NCBI GenBank assembly: GCA_964630905.1
Contig: CAZVWR010000051.1
Coordinates: 1 to 23,920, forward strand
Length of the DNA stretch: 23,920 nucleotides
Source of the DNA: JAGOEX01 sp964630905
GTDB lineage: Bacteria > UBP6 > UBA1177
Reading direction: 5' to 3'
Shown piece by piece: positions 14,710-22,523 of this stretch. Every line of letters begins with the position of its first letter. Position 1 is the first letter of the stretch. The translations under genes were made by a program, and so were the position numbers. A model generated the notes under the pieces. That model ran no database searches. It was given only the letters and a program-made list of their open reading frames with translations, and had not been told where the DNA came from.

Positions 14710-16332
14710 TTATTGCATGTTTTTAAAGAATCTCTTTTTTGCGATAATTCTTACATTTGAATCAGTGTCGGTTGCTTTTATTTCAAGAATATGGGCACAG
14801 TTTGTGAGTTCTGTAATGTCGATGTTTCCAGTATATCCTGCGGTTGGACACATCGAATATCCTGGCCACACTTTGCATACATCTGCTCTTCCGGTATTCA
14901 GCGGGATTTCCCCTTTCAGTGTTCCGTCAATGAAAACTTCTATTTTTGCAACTCCTTTGTTGTCAAGCACCCAGCCGCCGATACCAAGAGAATTTCCAGT
15001 AATTTCAGCATCTTCTATCGGTGCATCGAGATGCCCGAAAGGAGCGATAGCAGCATCAAGTCCTTCAGCAAGCACTTTTACTGTGTCAAAACCGCCGAGT
15101 ATCAGATAAGCCCTTGCATTCACGGTTCCGTTTGCAGGGAGTCCGAATTCAATTCTTGACCGGACATTATTAAAAACTCCATCTTTCTGCCACCCCTGAA
15201 ATTTTGTAAGCCGGTTTTCATAATAAATTCCGACTCCGTACTCTTTGCTTGCCATCTGCAAAGTTGTCCATCCGCCGGGGCTGTCAAAATTTTTCATGAA
15301 AAATCCGTCATTTGCAGGCTGATCAATTGCAATAGCAGTGCCGTTTGAATCTAAAAGTGTGTTGTAATTCTGCAACCCGTGAGCGCCATAAGGGACATAA
15401 AGAGTCGGAAATTCCTGCAAAGTCGCCCTTCTTTCAATATTTGTAAGATTGTGAATGGTCATTTTTATCTCAACGACATTGGCTCCTACCCACCTGATCC
15501 GCTGAATATATCTCATGTCAGAAAGGCGGTTTTTATAGTTGTTGTCACTGCAGATATCAGAAAAACAGTCAGTTCTGTCCCATGCCGGATTCCATTGATA
15601 TGGCACAACGGATGCGATCATTTCACCGTTAGTTCCGCTGATGGATTCAGTCGGAGAGCCGTTGTTACATCTGTTTCCGCCCTGCACCGGATTCCATCCA
15701 AGAAATGTAATGCTTCCTGCACATTCAGTCGAAGTGGTTGCACAAGAAGCGTTATGGGCACAGTTCTGCATTATTCTGTCAGGATCATAAATCGCGATCT
15801 GGACTTCTCTTCCTGTATCATTCGCATCAATGACATTTGAGTTCACATTGTTTGAAAAGCCAAGAAATACAATTGATGACCCCCACTGCTCTCTAACCCC
15901 TATCTTGAATTGTTTCGCAGAGTTACTGTAAAGAAAATGGTCAGTGAATCCCCCGTTATTTGCCGATTCGCGAATCCCGAAATCAGCCACAATGCTTAAA
16001 GGATCTTCACTTGGCGAAGCTGGCTTTTCGACATTGGGACATATAGAATTATCAGCATCTTCATCAAAGATCTCGATGTCAGATTCATCATCTAAAACGG
16101 TAATATGGTCAGGATCCGGACTTTCGTCGGGTTCGTAAAAAGAGTCTTCGTCGATTTCTTTTTCTGACATGATTTTATCATTTGTTTCATCTGGAACATT
16201 TGCTGAATCAGTATCAGTTACAGGTTGTTCTGTATCGGTTTTTAAATTATTCTGATCCGGCAGAGTTTCGTCATTTACTTTGCATCCTAAGAAAGTAAGA
16301 AAGAAAAACAGTATCGTGATAAGCTGTTTCAT
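14710..16332 (-). CDS. Large lipoprotein with acidic linker, beta-sandwich-like body and C-terminal Ig-like domain
   Basis: A 540-residue exported lipoprotein of unknown function. The signal ends in FLGC (Cys17), followed by an Asp/Glu-rich linker (about 20-95) like that of the lipoprotein at 12097. The body (about 100-430) is rich in Asn, Gly and aromatics, with DTGREVQIAIYDPDR and NPVQGG resembling motifs of carbohydrate-associated beta-sandwich proteins; this is only a resemblance. The last ~100 residues read like a bacterial Ig-like domain (VAKIEVFIDGTLKGEIPLN ... CAHILEIKATDTDSN). ATG 16332 is preferred over GTG 16338 because AGGGGGG ends about six bases upstream of it but abuts the GTG. 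It lies upstream of the ABC-F gene on the same strand, but that gene has its own promoter. Confidence 0.85.
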   Translation of the reverse strand: MKQLITILFFFLTFLGCKVNDETLPDQNNLKTDTEQPVTDTDSANVPDETNDKIMSEKEIDEDSFYEPDESPDPDHITVLDDESDIEIFDEDADNSICPNVEKPASPSEDPLSIVADFGIRESANNGGFTDHFLYSNSAKQFKIGVREQWGSSIVFLGFSNNVNSNVIDANDTGREVQIAIYDPDRIMQNCAHNASCATTSTECAGSITFLGWNPVQGGNRCNNGSPTESISGTNGEMIASVVPYQWNPAWDRTDCFSDICSDNNYKNRLSDMRYIQRIRWVGANVVEIKMTIHNLTNIERRATLQEFPTLYVPYGAHGLQNYNTLLDSNGTAIAIDQPANDGFFMKNFDSPGGWTTLQMASKEYGVGIYYENRLTKFQGWQKDGVFNNVRSRIEFGLPANGTVNARAYLILGGFDTVKVLAEGLDAAIAPFGHLDAPIEDAEITGNSLGIGGWVLDNKGVAKIEVFIDGTLKGEIPLNTGRADVCKVWPGYSMCPTAGYTGNIDITELTNCAHILEIKATDTDSNVRIIAKKRFFKNMQ

Positions 16333-16367
16333 GTTCACCCCCCTTTAAGGTTTAAAAAAAACAGTAA

Positions 16368-16373
16368 ATTATA
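16368..16373 (-). promoter_or_regulatory. Possible -10 box of the large lipoprotein gene
   Basis: A perfect TATAAT on the minus strand with a poor -35 region (CTTTCA 17 bp upstream). Transcription would start near 16361, about 28 bases before the ATG at 16332. Confidence 0.35.
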
Positions 16374-16411
16374 TGTTAAAAAACAATTTATGAAAGGGGA
16401 AACGATTTTTT

Positions 16412-16439
16412 TTGATAAAAATCAGCACTGTGCTAATAT
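16412..16439 (+). promoter_or_regulatory. Predicted promoter of the 16475-22430 operon
   Basis: TTGATA (16412-16417), a 16-bp spacer and TAATAT (16434-16439), with transcription expected near 16446. It shares the TAATAT -10 box with the promoters at 4045 and 6894. No other promoter is apparent before the end of wbpD. Confidence 0.45.
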
Positions 16440-16474
16440 CCCCCGTAACATTGATTTTAAGGATTTGACCTTCG

Positions 16475-18871
16475 ATGAATATAAAAAAGACTGGAAAACA
16501 CCAAGTATCTGAATTTATTTCACTTTTTATTTTCTCTGCAGCACTCATGGCGATTCAGGTCTCTTTTACTAAATTTTTCAGTATTGTAATGTGGTATCAT
16601 TTTGGATTTATGATAATCAGCGTTGCAATGCTCGGATTCAGTGTTTCGGGAGTCTTTCTTTCTATGGCGGGAAATTTTTCAAAAAAGTTCTCTCTGCCGG
16701 TGTTGATATCAGTTTCATCTGCAATGACTTTTATAAGCTATATATTGCTTACCAGAATGACATTCACTCCCATAAACCTTGTTTTTAAAGGAACGGGCCT
16801 TTTAACCCTCATTTCAATGCTTCTGTCTCTTTTTGCTCCATTTTTTCTTTTCGGGCTGACTGTAGGCTGGGTACTCCGGGAAAGAAAAAGCAGTATCGGA
16901 ATATATTACAGTGTGAATATGACAGGGAGTGCTTTCGGAGCGATCCTTTTCATCATTCTTTTTAACAGTTTTAATGGTCAGATAGTTATTCCGCTGATAA
17001 TATTTCTTATGTCATTGTCAGCACTTATTTGTGCTTTTGAGTTGAAGACAAAGATAATTTCAGCAATAGTTCCGGTCCTCATATTACCTTCACTTTTCCT
17101 CCCATCTCTTTTTCCCATGGAGCCTCCTGGTGATAAGATCCTCGGTCTTGTCAAGGACAGGGCAAATGATGTGGTCTATACAGGATGGAGTGCTCTTTCA
17201 AAAGTTGATGTCATAAAAGACCCCGATAGATCTGCCTATCCTTCAATAGGCCTTTGGGGCATAAGTACGGTGTTTAAAGATGACGGGAAAATTCCCCCCG
17301 AAAGAATGGGCGTAGTAATTGATTCATGGGCATACACATCAATTTTCAAATATCCTCAAGATCTTGATTTCTTTAACTATCTTCCTGCAACGCTTGTTTA
17401 TCATCTTGGAAGGAACAATGTTTCATCTCTTCATATCGGTGCGGGTGGAGGAATGGATCTGCTCGCCGCCAGATATTACGGTGTAAAGAATGTAACAGGT
17501 ATTGAAATAAACCCGGTTATAGTTAAAGCTGTGCAAAATGAGTTCAAAGAATATTCGGGCGGCATTTATTCAGGAAACATAGAAGGAATAGAGATCGTTG
17601 TCGATGAAGGGAGGAATTTCATTGAAAGTTCCAAAAAAAGTTACGATATAATCCAGCTTTCAGGAGTAGATACATTTTCTTCAACTCATGCCGGAGCTTT
17701 TGCTCTTTCCGAGAACAATCTGTATTCAGTAGAAGCATTCAGGTCATATTACGAAAAGCTCAATGAAGACGGATACTTCACAATGACCAGCTGGTTTGCT
17801 CCAGACGAACAGGGAACCCCGAGATTCTCCATCCGCCTGCTGAATATTGTAAGGGAAACCTTGACTGGAATGGGGATAGATCCTAAAAACAGGGTGATGT
17901 TCATAGTGTCAGATGTTTACACTCTGTTGATACTGAAAAAAGGGGTGTTTTCATATAAGGAAATGCTTAATGGTTCTGAATATATCGAGAAGAACAAGTT
18001 TGTTCCCCTGGTTATGCCGCATAAAGAGATAGTTGAATCAAATGTTTTCCAGAAGTTTCTTTATGCAGATGATGAGATGTCTGAAAAGTTGATTAATGAA
18101 TATCCTTACATTGTTTCTCCGCCGACAGATGACAGACCATTCTTTTTTGAGCTCAGGAAACTCAAAACGCTTTTTTCAGGTATCAATTCAGGTGTTCTCC
18201 CTTTGAATATCTTTTCAGGGCAGACAATTCTTCTGGCAATTCTTCTTATACTCCTGTTTCTGGGTGTAATGCTTATACTACAGCCGCTTTATTTCTTCAG
18301 ATTGAAAAATAAGACAGATCTCGCTTTGTATAAACTCGGCTATTTTTCTCTGATAGGGCTCGGCTTCATGTTTGTTGAGATAGTGCTTACACAGAAACTT
18401 GTTTTATATCTCGGACATCCTTCGTACAGTCTTTCAATCGCTCTGTTTTCAATACTTCTTTTTTCAGGATTGGGCAGTTTGTTCAGCAATAACAGGTTGT
18501 TAAAAATGAAAACAATTCTTTTTGTTCTTTGCGGAATGATCTTTGCTTTAATATTTGCCCTTTCTCCATTACTTCATTCAACTCTCGGAGTTCCATTCTT
18601 TATCAGGGTATCGATAACTCTTCTTGTTATAGCACCGGTATCATTTCTAATGGGAACGGCATTTCCTGCCGGAGCAAGGATGGTGAAGACGAGCGAACTT
18701 CCTTTCCTTTGGGGAATTAACGGATTTTTTTCTGTGATAGGTTCAGTTGTTGCTACGATAATAAGCATAAATTTCGGTTTTACAGCTGTTTTTTATCTGG
18801 CGTTCATATGTTATTCAGGAGTAGCTTTAATAATGTTTCTGAAGTTTAAGGAAGGAGTTGAAAATGAGTGA
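16475..18871 (+). CDS. Integral membrane protein with internal spermidine-synthase-like methyltransferase-fold domain
   Basis: A 798-residue protein with about six N-terminal membrane helices (to residue ~210), a soluble Rossmann-like domain (about 300-460) and about six C-terminal helices (about 578-795). The nucleotide-binding loop HIGAGGGMD and the acidic GIEINP that follows match the SAM/decarboxy-SAM site of spermidine synthases. However, the catalytic region reads YDIIQLSGVDTFSSTHAGAF instead of the D-S-T/S-D-P of SpeE, as in other membrane-fused relatives. Polyamine synthesis is therefore not supported; the activity is unknown. The second membrane half has FMFVEIVLTQK and YLGHPSYSL, conserved in this fusion family. 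ATG 16475 follows AAGGAT at a slightly long spacing. Its stop overlaps the next gene by 8 bp. Confidence 0.85.
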   Translation: MNIKKTGKHQVSEFISLFIFSAALMAIQVSFTKFFSIVMWYHFGFMIISVAMLGFSVSGVFLSMAGNFSKKFSLPVLISVSSAMTFISYILLTRMTFTPINLVFKGTGLLTLISMLLSLFAPFFLFGLTVGWVLRERKSSIGIYYSVNMTGSAFGAILFIILFNSFNGQIVIPLIIFLMSLSALICAFELKTKIISAIVPVLILPSLFLPSLFPMEPPGDKILGLVKDRANDVVYTGWSALSKVDVIKDPDRSAYPSIGLWGISTVFKDDGKIPPERMGVVIDSWAYTSIFKYPQDLDFFNYLPATLVYHLGRNNVSSLHIGAGGGMDLLAARYYGVKNVTGIEINPVIVKAVQNEFKEYSGGIYSGNIEGIEIVVDEGRNFIESSKKSYDIIQLSGVDTFSSTHAGAFALSENNLYSVEAFRSYYEKLNEDGYFTMTSWFAPDEQGTPRFSIRLLNIVRETLTGMGIDPKNRVMFIVSDVYTLLILKKGVFSYKEMLNGSEYIEKNKFVPLVMPHKEIVESNVFQKFLYADDEMSEKLINEYPYIVSPPTDDRPFFFELRKLKTLFSGINSGVLPLNIFSGQTILLAILLILLFLGVMLILQPLYFFRLKNKTDLALYKLGYFSLIGLGFMFVEIVLTQKLVLYLGHPSYSLSIALFSILLFSGLGSLFSNNRLLKMKTILFVLCGMIFALIFALSPLLHSTLGVPFFIRVSITLLVIAPVSFLMGTAFPAGARMVKTSELPFLWGINGFFSVIGSVVATIISINFGFTAVFYLAFICYSGVALIMFLKFKEGVENE

Positions 18872-19634
18872 ATGGAATACCGAGATTACTTCTGTTAAGC
18901 CCAACGAGATACTTGTCCGCGGCTATGCTGTCGAGGAGATGATGGGGAAACTTTCATATGCTGAGGCGGTTTATCTTGTATTTAAAGGTGAACTTCCGCA
19001 GAAAGAGGAAGCGACCGTTTTTCAGGCAGTACTGGTATCGTCAGTTGATCACGGAGTTACTTCTCCAAGTGCACTGGCTGTAATTAATGCGACATCGACA
19101 GGTGCTCCGCTTAATGCAGCGGTTGCCTCAGGCATTCTTTCGATAAATAAGTCGCATGGAGGTGCGATAGAAGATTCAATGAAATTCTTCATCGAAGCGG
19201 GTGATTTTTGCGGCAAAGTTCTTGATGAGGCAAAAGTAACAGAATTCATTAATAAAAAGCTTGCAGGTAAATTCATATTTCCAGGACTTGGACATAGAGT
19301 TCATACAGAAGACCCGAGAAGCACAAAGCTTGCTCAAATATGTTTTGAAAATCTTCCGGAAGAGAAACTTTTCTATATCAAACTTGCCAAAATGATAGAA
19401 AAGAAGATATTCGAAATAAAGGGAACAAAACTTCCAGTAAATGTTGACGGGATGATAGGAGCGGTTCTTCTTGCTCTTGAAATACCGGGAGAGCTTGCAA
19501 ACGGCATTTTCATGATCTCGAGAGTACCGGGTCTGATAGCACACTATTACGAAGAAAAAAAGACACAGAAGCCGATGAGGAGCATAGATCAGAGATCAGC
19601 GGTTTATACAGGTAAGGAAAGAAGGAGAATCTGA
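18864..19634 (+). CDS. Short citrate-synthase-fold protein, citryl-CoA-lyase-like
   Basis: A 256-residue relative of citrate synthase lacking much of the usual large domain (normal length about 370-430), as in citryl-CoA lyases, which split citryl-CoA to acetyl-CoA and oxaloacetate. The three catalytic residues are conserved: H98 in KSHGGAIED, H144 in GLGHRVHTEDPR and D195 in VNVDGMIG. ATG 18864 has GAAGGAG 6 bases upstream, inside the end of the preceding gene. The TGA overlaps the wbpA start (TGATG). Its position between a membrane protein and nucleotide-sugar genes is unusual and gives no clue to substrate; a different CoA-ester condensation or cleavage is possible. Confidence 0.83.
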   Translation: MSEWNTEITSVKPNEILVRGYAVEEMMGKLSYAEAVYLVFKGELPQKEEATVFQAVLVSSVDHGVTSPSALAVINATSTGAPLNAAVASGILSINKSHGGAIEDSMKFFIEAGDFCGKVLDEAKVTEFINKKLAGKFIFPGLGHRVHTEDPRSTKLAQICFENLPEEKLFYIKLAKMIEKKIFEIKGTKLPVNVDGMIGAVLLALEIPGELANGIFMISRVPGLIAHYYEEKKTQKPMRSIDQRSAVYTGKERRRI

Positions 19635-20899
19635 TGAAAGAAAAGAAAATTTGTATTATAGGACTTGGTTATGTCGGCCTTCCTCTTGCGGCAGAGTTTG
19701 GAAGAAAATATGATACCGTCGGATTCGATATAAATAAAAAAAGGCTGGAAGAGCTTAAAGCAGGCATCGACCGTACACTTGAAGTGGAATCTGAAAAGCT
19801 TAAGCAATCTGAAAAACTGGTTTATACAAGTAATGTCGATGATATAAAGAGCTGTAATGTTTTCATAGTTACAGTCCCGACACCGGTGAACGAGCACAAA
19901 CAGCCCGATCTTACACCTGTCGTGAAGGGGACTGAAACAGTTGCGAAAACACTTAAAAAAGGTGATATTGTTATATATGAATCAACGGTTTACCCGGGCT
20001 GTACTGAAGAGGTTTGTGTTCCGATACTTGAAAGAATATCAGGACTCAAGTTCAATGTTGATTTTTTCTGCGGTTTTTCCCCTGAAAGGGTCAACCCGGG
20101 TGACAAGGTTCACACAGTGACAACAATAAAAAAGATAACAAGCGGTTCCACTCCAGAATCTGCAGAAGAGATAGATCAGCTTTATAAAACGATAATAACG
20201 GCAGGTACACACAAAGCTTCAAGCGTGAAAGTAGCAGAAGCGGCAAAGGTCATTGAAAATTCTCAAAGAGATATCAACATTGCTTTCGTGAATGAACTTG
20301 CACTGATATTTGAAAAACTCGGGATCGATACTCTTGATGTTCTCGAAGCGGCAGGCACCAAATGGAACTTTCTGCCGTTCAGGCCGGGGCTTGTTGGTGG
20401 ACACTGCATAGGCGTTGATCCATATTATCTTACTCACAAAGCACAGGCAGTAGGATACAATCCTGAAGTTATCCTTGCCGGAAGAAGGATTAATGACAAT
20501 ATGGGAATATATGTCGCCAACAAAGTTGTAAAGCTGATGATCCAGAAAAATAAGAAGATCAAAAGTTCGAGAGTTCTTGTGCTCGGTATTACATTCAAGG
20601 AGAACTGCCCCGATATAAGAAATTCCAGAGTTATTGATGTCATCAATGAATTTAAGGATTTCGGATGTGTTGTAGATGTTGTTGACCCGATGGCGGATCC
20701 TCATGAAGTCGTTGAAGAATACGGAGTTGAACTTTCAGATTTCTCAGAATGCCTGAAACACGATTATGATGCGGTTGTTCTCGCTGTATCCCATGAAAAG
20801 TTCAAAAACTATGATCTTGGAAGTTTTATTGACAAAAACACAGTGATATATGACATTAAAGGGTTTCTTGACAGGAATATCGTTACAGGGAGACTTTGA
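19634..20899 (+). CDS. wbpA: UDP-N-acetylglucosamine 6-dehydrogenase (WbpA/TviB-like)
   Basis: NAD-dependent nucleotide-sugar dehydrogenase that oxidises C6 of a UDP-HexNAc to a uronate. It has an N-terminal Rossmann motif GLGYVG (10-15), TVPTPV (80-85), STVYPGCTEE (117-126), ERVNPGD (151-157), the catalytic cysteine C258 in GGHCIGVDPYYL and the C-terminal UDP-binding segment with GITFKENCPDIRNS. The 421-residue length and motifs fit the WbpA/VipA-TviB branch rather than UDP-glucose dehydrogenase; the two wbp homologues that follow support UDP-GlcNAc as substrate. AAGGAG precedes the ATG, which overlaps the upstream stop; its own TGA overlaps wbpB in the same way. Confidence 0.93.
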   Translation: MKEKKICIIGLGYVGLPLAAEFGRKYDTVGFDINKKRLEELKAGIDRTLEVESEKLKQSEKLVYTSNVDDIKSCNVFIVTVPTPVNEHKQPDLTPVVKGTETVAKTLKKGDIVIYESTVYPGCTEEVCVPILERISGLKFNVDFFCGFSPERVNPGDKVHTVTTIKKITSGSTPESAEEIDQLYKTIITAGTHKASSVKVAEAAKVIENSQRDINIAFVNELALIFEKLGIDTLDVLEAAGTKWNFLPFRPGLVGGHCIGVDPYYLTHKAQAVGYNPEVILAGRRINDNMGIYVANKVVKLMIQKNKKIKSSRVLVLGITFKENCPDIRNSRVIDVINEFKDFGCVVDVVDPMADPHEVVEEYGVELSDFSECLKHDYDAVVLAVSHEKFKNYDLGSFIDKNTVIYDIKGFLDRNIVTGRL

Positions 20900-21849
20900 T
20901 GAAAAAGAATTTTGCTCTGATCGGTGCGGCGGGATATATTGCTCCAAGACATATGAAGGCGATCAAGGAGACGGGGAACGATCTTCTTGCGATGCTTGAT
21001 CCCAATGACAGTATCGGAATAATCGACTCCTATTTTCCTGAAGCGGAGTTCTTTGTCGAATTTGAAAGGTTTGACAGACACATTGATAAGCTCAGAAGAA
21101 GAGAGAACAGGATAGATTATGTAAGCATTGCTTCCCCGAACTATCTTCATGATGCCCATATCCGTCTTGCATTGAGGAACATGTCAGATGCGATATGTGA
21201 AAAGCCGCTTGTCCTCAATCCGTGGACCGTTGATAATTTGAAGATAATTGAAAAAGAGACCGGCCACCATGTCAACACGATCCTTCAGCTTAGACTTCAT
21301 CCGACCATTGCCGCATTGAAAAAGAAGATCGAAGAATGTCCGGCAGACAAGGTTTACGATGTCGATCTCACATATATTACGAGCCGCGGCAGATGGTATG
21401 ATGTCTCCTGGAAAGGCGACATGAGTAAATCGGGCGGAATGGCGACAAATATAGGAATCCATTTCTTTGACATGCTTCAGTGGATATTCGGGTATGTTCA
21501 GAAAAACATTGTGAATGTTCAGGAACGCGATGTTGCCGCCGGTTTCATGCAGTTTGAAAAGGCGAGGGTGAGATGGTTCCTGAGCATTAATGAAAACATG
21601 CTTCCTAAACAGGCTGTTGAAAAAGGGAAGAAGACTTTCAGATGTATTACCATAGACGGCGAAGAACTTGAGTTCAGCGAAGGGTTTACTGACCTTCATA
21701 CTGTAAGTTATCAGCAAATTCTTGCCGGAGAGGGGTTTACGCTTGAAGATTCAAGAACGGCCGTTGAGATAGCTTTTAACATCAGAAATGCATGCCCTGT
21801 CGGATTAAGAGGTGACTATCACCCGTTCCTTAAAAGCTGGAGAAGATGA
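20899..21849 (+). CDS. wbpB: UDP-GlcNAcA 3-dehydrogenase (WbpB/WlbA-like, Gfo/Idh/MocA family)
   Basis: Oxidises the 3-hydroxyl of UDP-GlcNAc-uronate to the 3-keto sugar that is then aminated. 316 residues. The start IGAAGYIAPRHMKAI (8-22) and the segment SYFPEAEFFVEFERFDRH (44-61) are hallmarks of WbpB/WlbA; EKPLV (101-105) carries the conserved lysine of the Gfo/Idh/MocA family. The true start is ATG 20899 (TGATG overlap with wbpA); the in-frame TTG three bases earlier is discounted. Order A-B-D matches O-antigen loci of Pseudomonas and Bordetella. Confidence 0.92.
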   Translation: MKKNFALIGAAGYIAPRHMKAIKETGNDLLAMLDPNDSIGIIDSYFPEAEFFVEFERFDRHIDKLRRRENRIDYVSIASPNYLHDAHIRLALRNMSDAICEKPLVLNPWTVDNLKIIEKETGHHVNTILQLRLHPTIAALKKKIEECPADKVYDVDLTYITSRGRWYDVSWKGDMSKSGGMATNIGIHFFDMLQWIFGYVQKNIVNVQERDVAAGFMQFEKARVRWFLSINENMLPKQAVEKGKKTFRCITIDGEELEFSEGFTDLHTVSYQQILAGEGFTLEDSRTAVEIAFNIRNACPVGLRGDYHPFLKSWRR

Positions 21850-22430
21850 TGGGAAAGGATTTTTTTGTTCATGAAACGGCGATAATTGATGATAATGTCA
21901 GGATAGGTGAGGGGACAAAAATATGGTGCTTTTCTCACATCCTTAAGAACACAACTATCGGGAAAAAGTGCATTTTCGGTCAGAACTGTGTTGTAGGAGC
22001 CAATGTGAGAGTAGGCAACGGTGTCAAAGTTCAGAACAATGTTTCAATATACGAAGGTGTTGAGATAGAAGACGATGTTTTTCTTGGTCCGTCGATGGTT
22101 TTCACCAATGTTATAAATCCGAGATCGTTCATCGAAAGAAAAGAGGAATTTAAGAAAACGCTTATGAAAAAAGGGTGTTCTGTCGGAGCCAACGCAACAA
22201 TAGTCTGCGGAGTGACTGTCGGAAGATATGCATTTGTCGGAGCCGGTTCCCTGGTAACAAAAGATGTTCCGGATTTTGCACTTGTTTATGGAGTTCCTGC
22301 CCGTCAGCACGGCTGGGTCGGCATAAGCGGCAACAAGCTTTCCTTTGATCAGTCAGGAGTCGCAACTGACCACAGTGACGGAAGCAAATACATCTTAAAA
22401 AACGGTCGTGTCAGCGAATATCAGGCGTAA
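21846..22430 (+). CDS. wbpD: UDP-2-acetamido-3-amino-glucuronate N-acetyltransferase (WbpD/WlbB-like)
   Basis: Acetylates the 3-amino group to give UDP-GlcNAc(3NAc)A, a precursor of surface polysaccharide. 194 residues of left-handed beta-helix hexapeptide repeats (NVRIGEGTKIW, VVGANVRVGNGV, VEIEDDVFLGPS and more), then family motifs TNVINPRSFIERKEE and GCSVGANATIVCGVTVG and the end VYGVPARQHGW. ATG 21846 or 21849 can start it; both overlap the wbpB stop (ATGATG). It is the last gene of the operon. The aminotransferase that must act before it (WbpE) is not in the window. Confidence 0.93.
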   Translation: MMGKDFFVHETAIIDDNVRIGEGTKIWCFSHILKNTTIGKKCIFGQNCVVGANVRVGNGVKVQNNVSIYEGVEIEDDVFLGPSMVFTNVINPRSFIERKEEFKKTLMKKGCSVGANATIVCGVTVGRYAFVGAGSLVTKDVPDFALVYGVPARQHGWVGISGNKLSFDQSGVATDHSDGSKYILKNGRVSEYQA

Positions 22431-22523
22431 ATTTCAGTTGTTGATTCCTCTTAAAACGGTTCGGATTTTCCAAAATGGATGTTGAAGTGACGAAGATGGT
22501 GATGAGATTTTGTGAATTTTTCC

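Noticed and set aside
16475..18871. Calling the membrane protein a spermidine synthase
   Set aside because: The catalytic D-S-x-D-P motif is absent and the domain is embedded between membrane helices; only the fold is supported.
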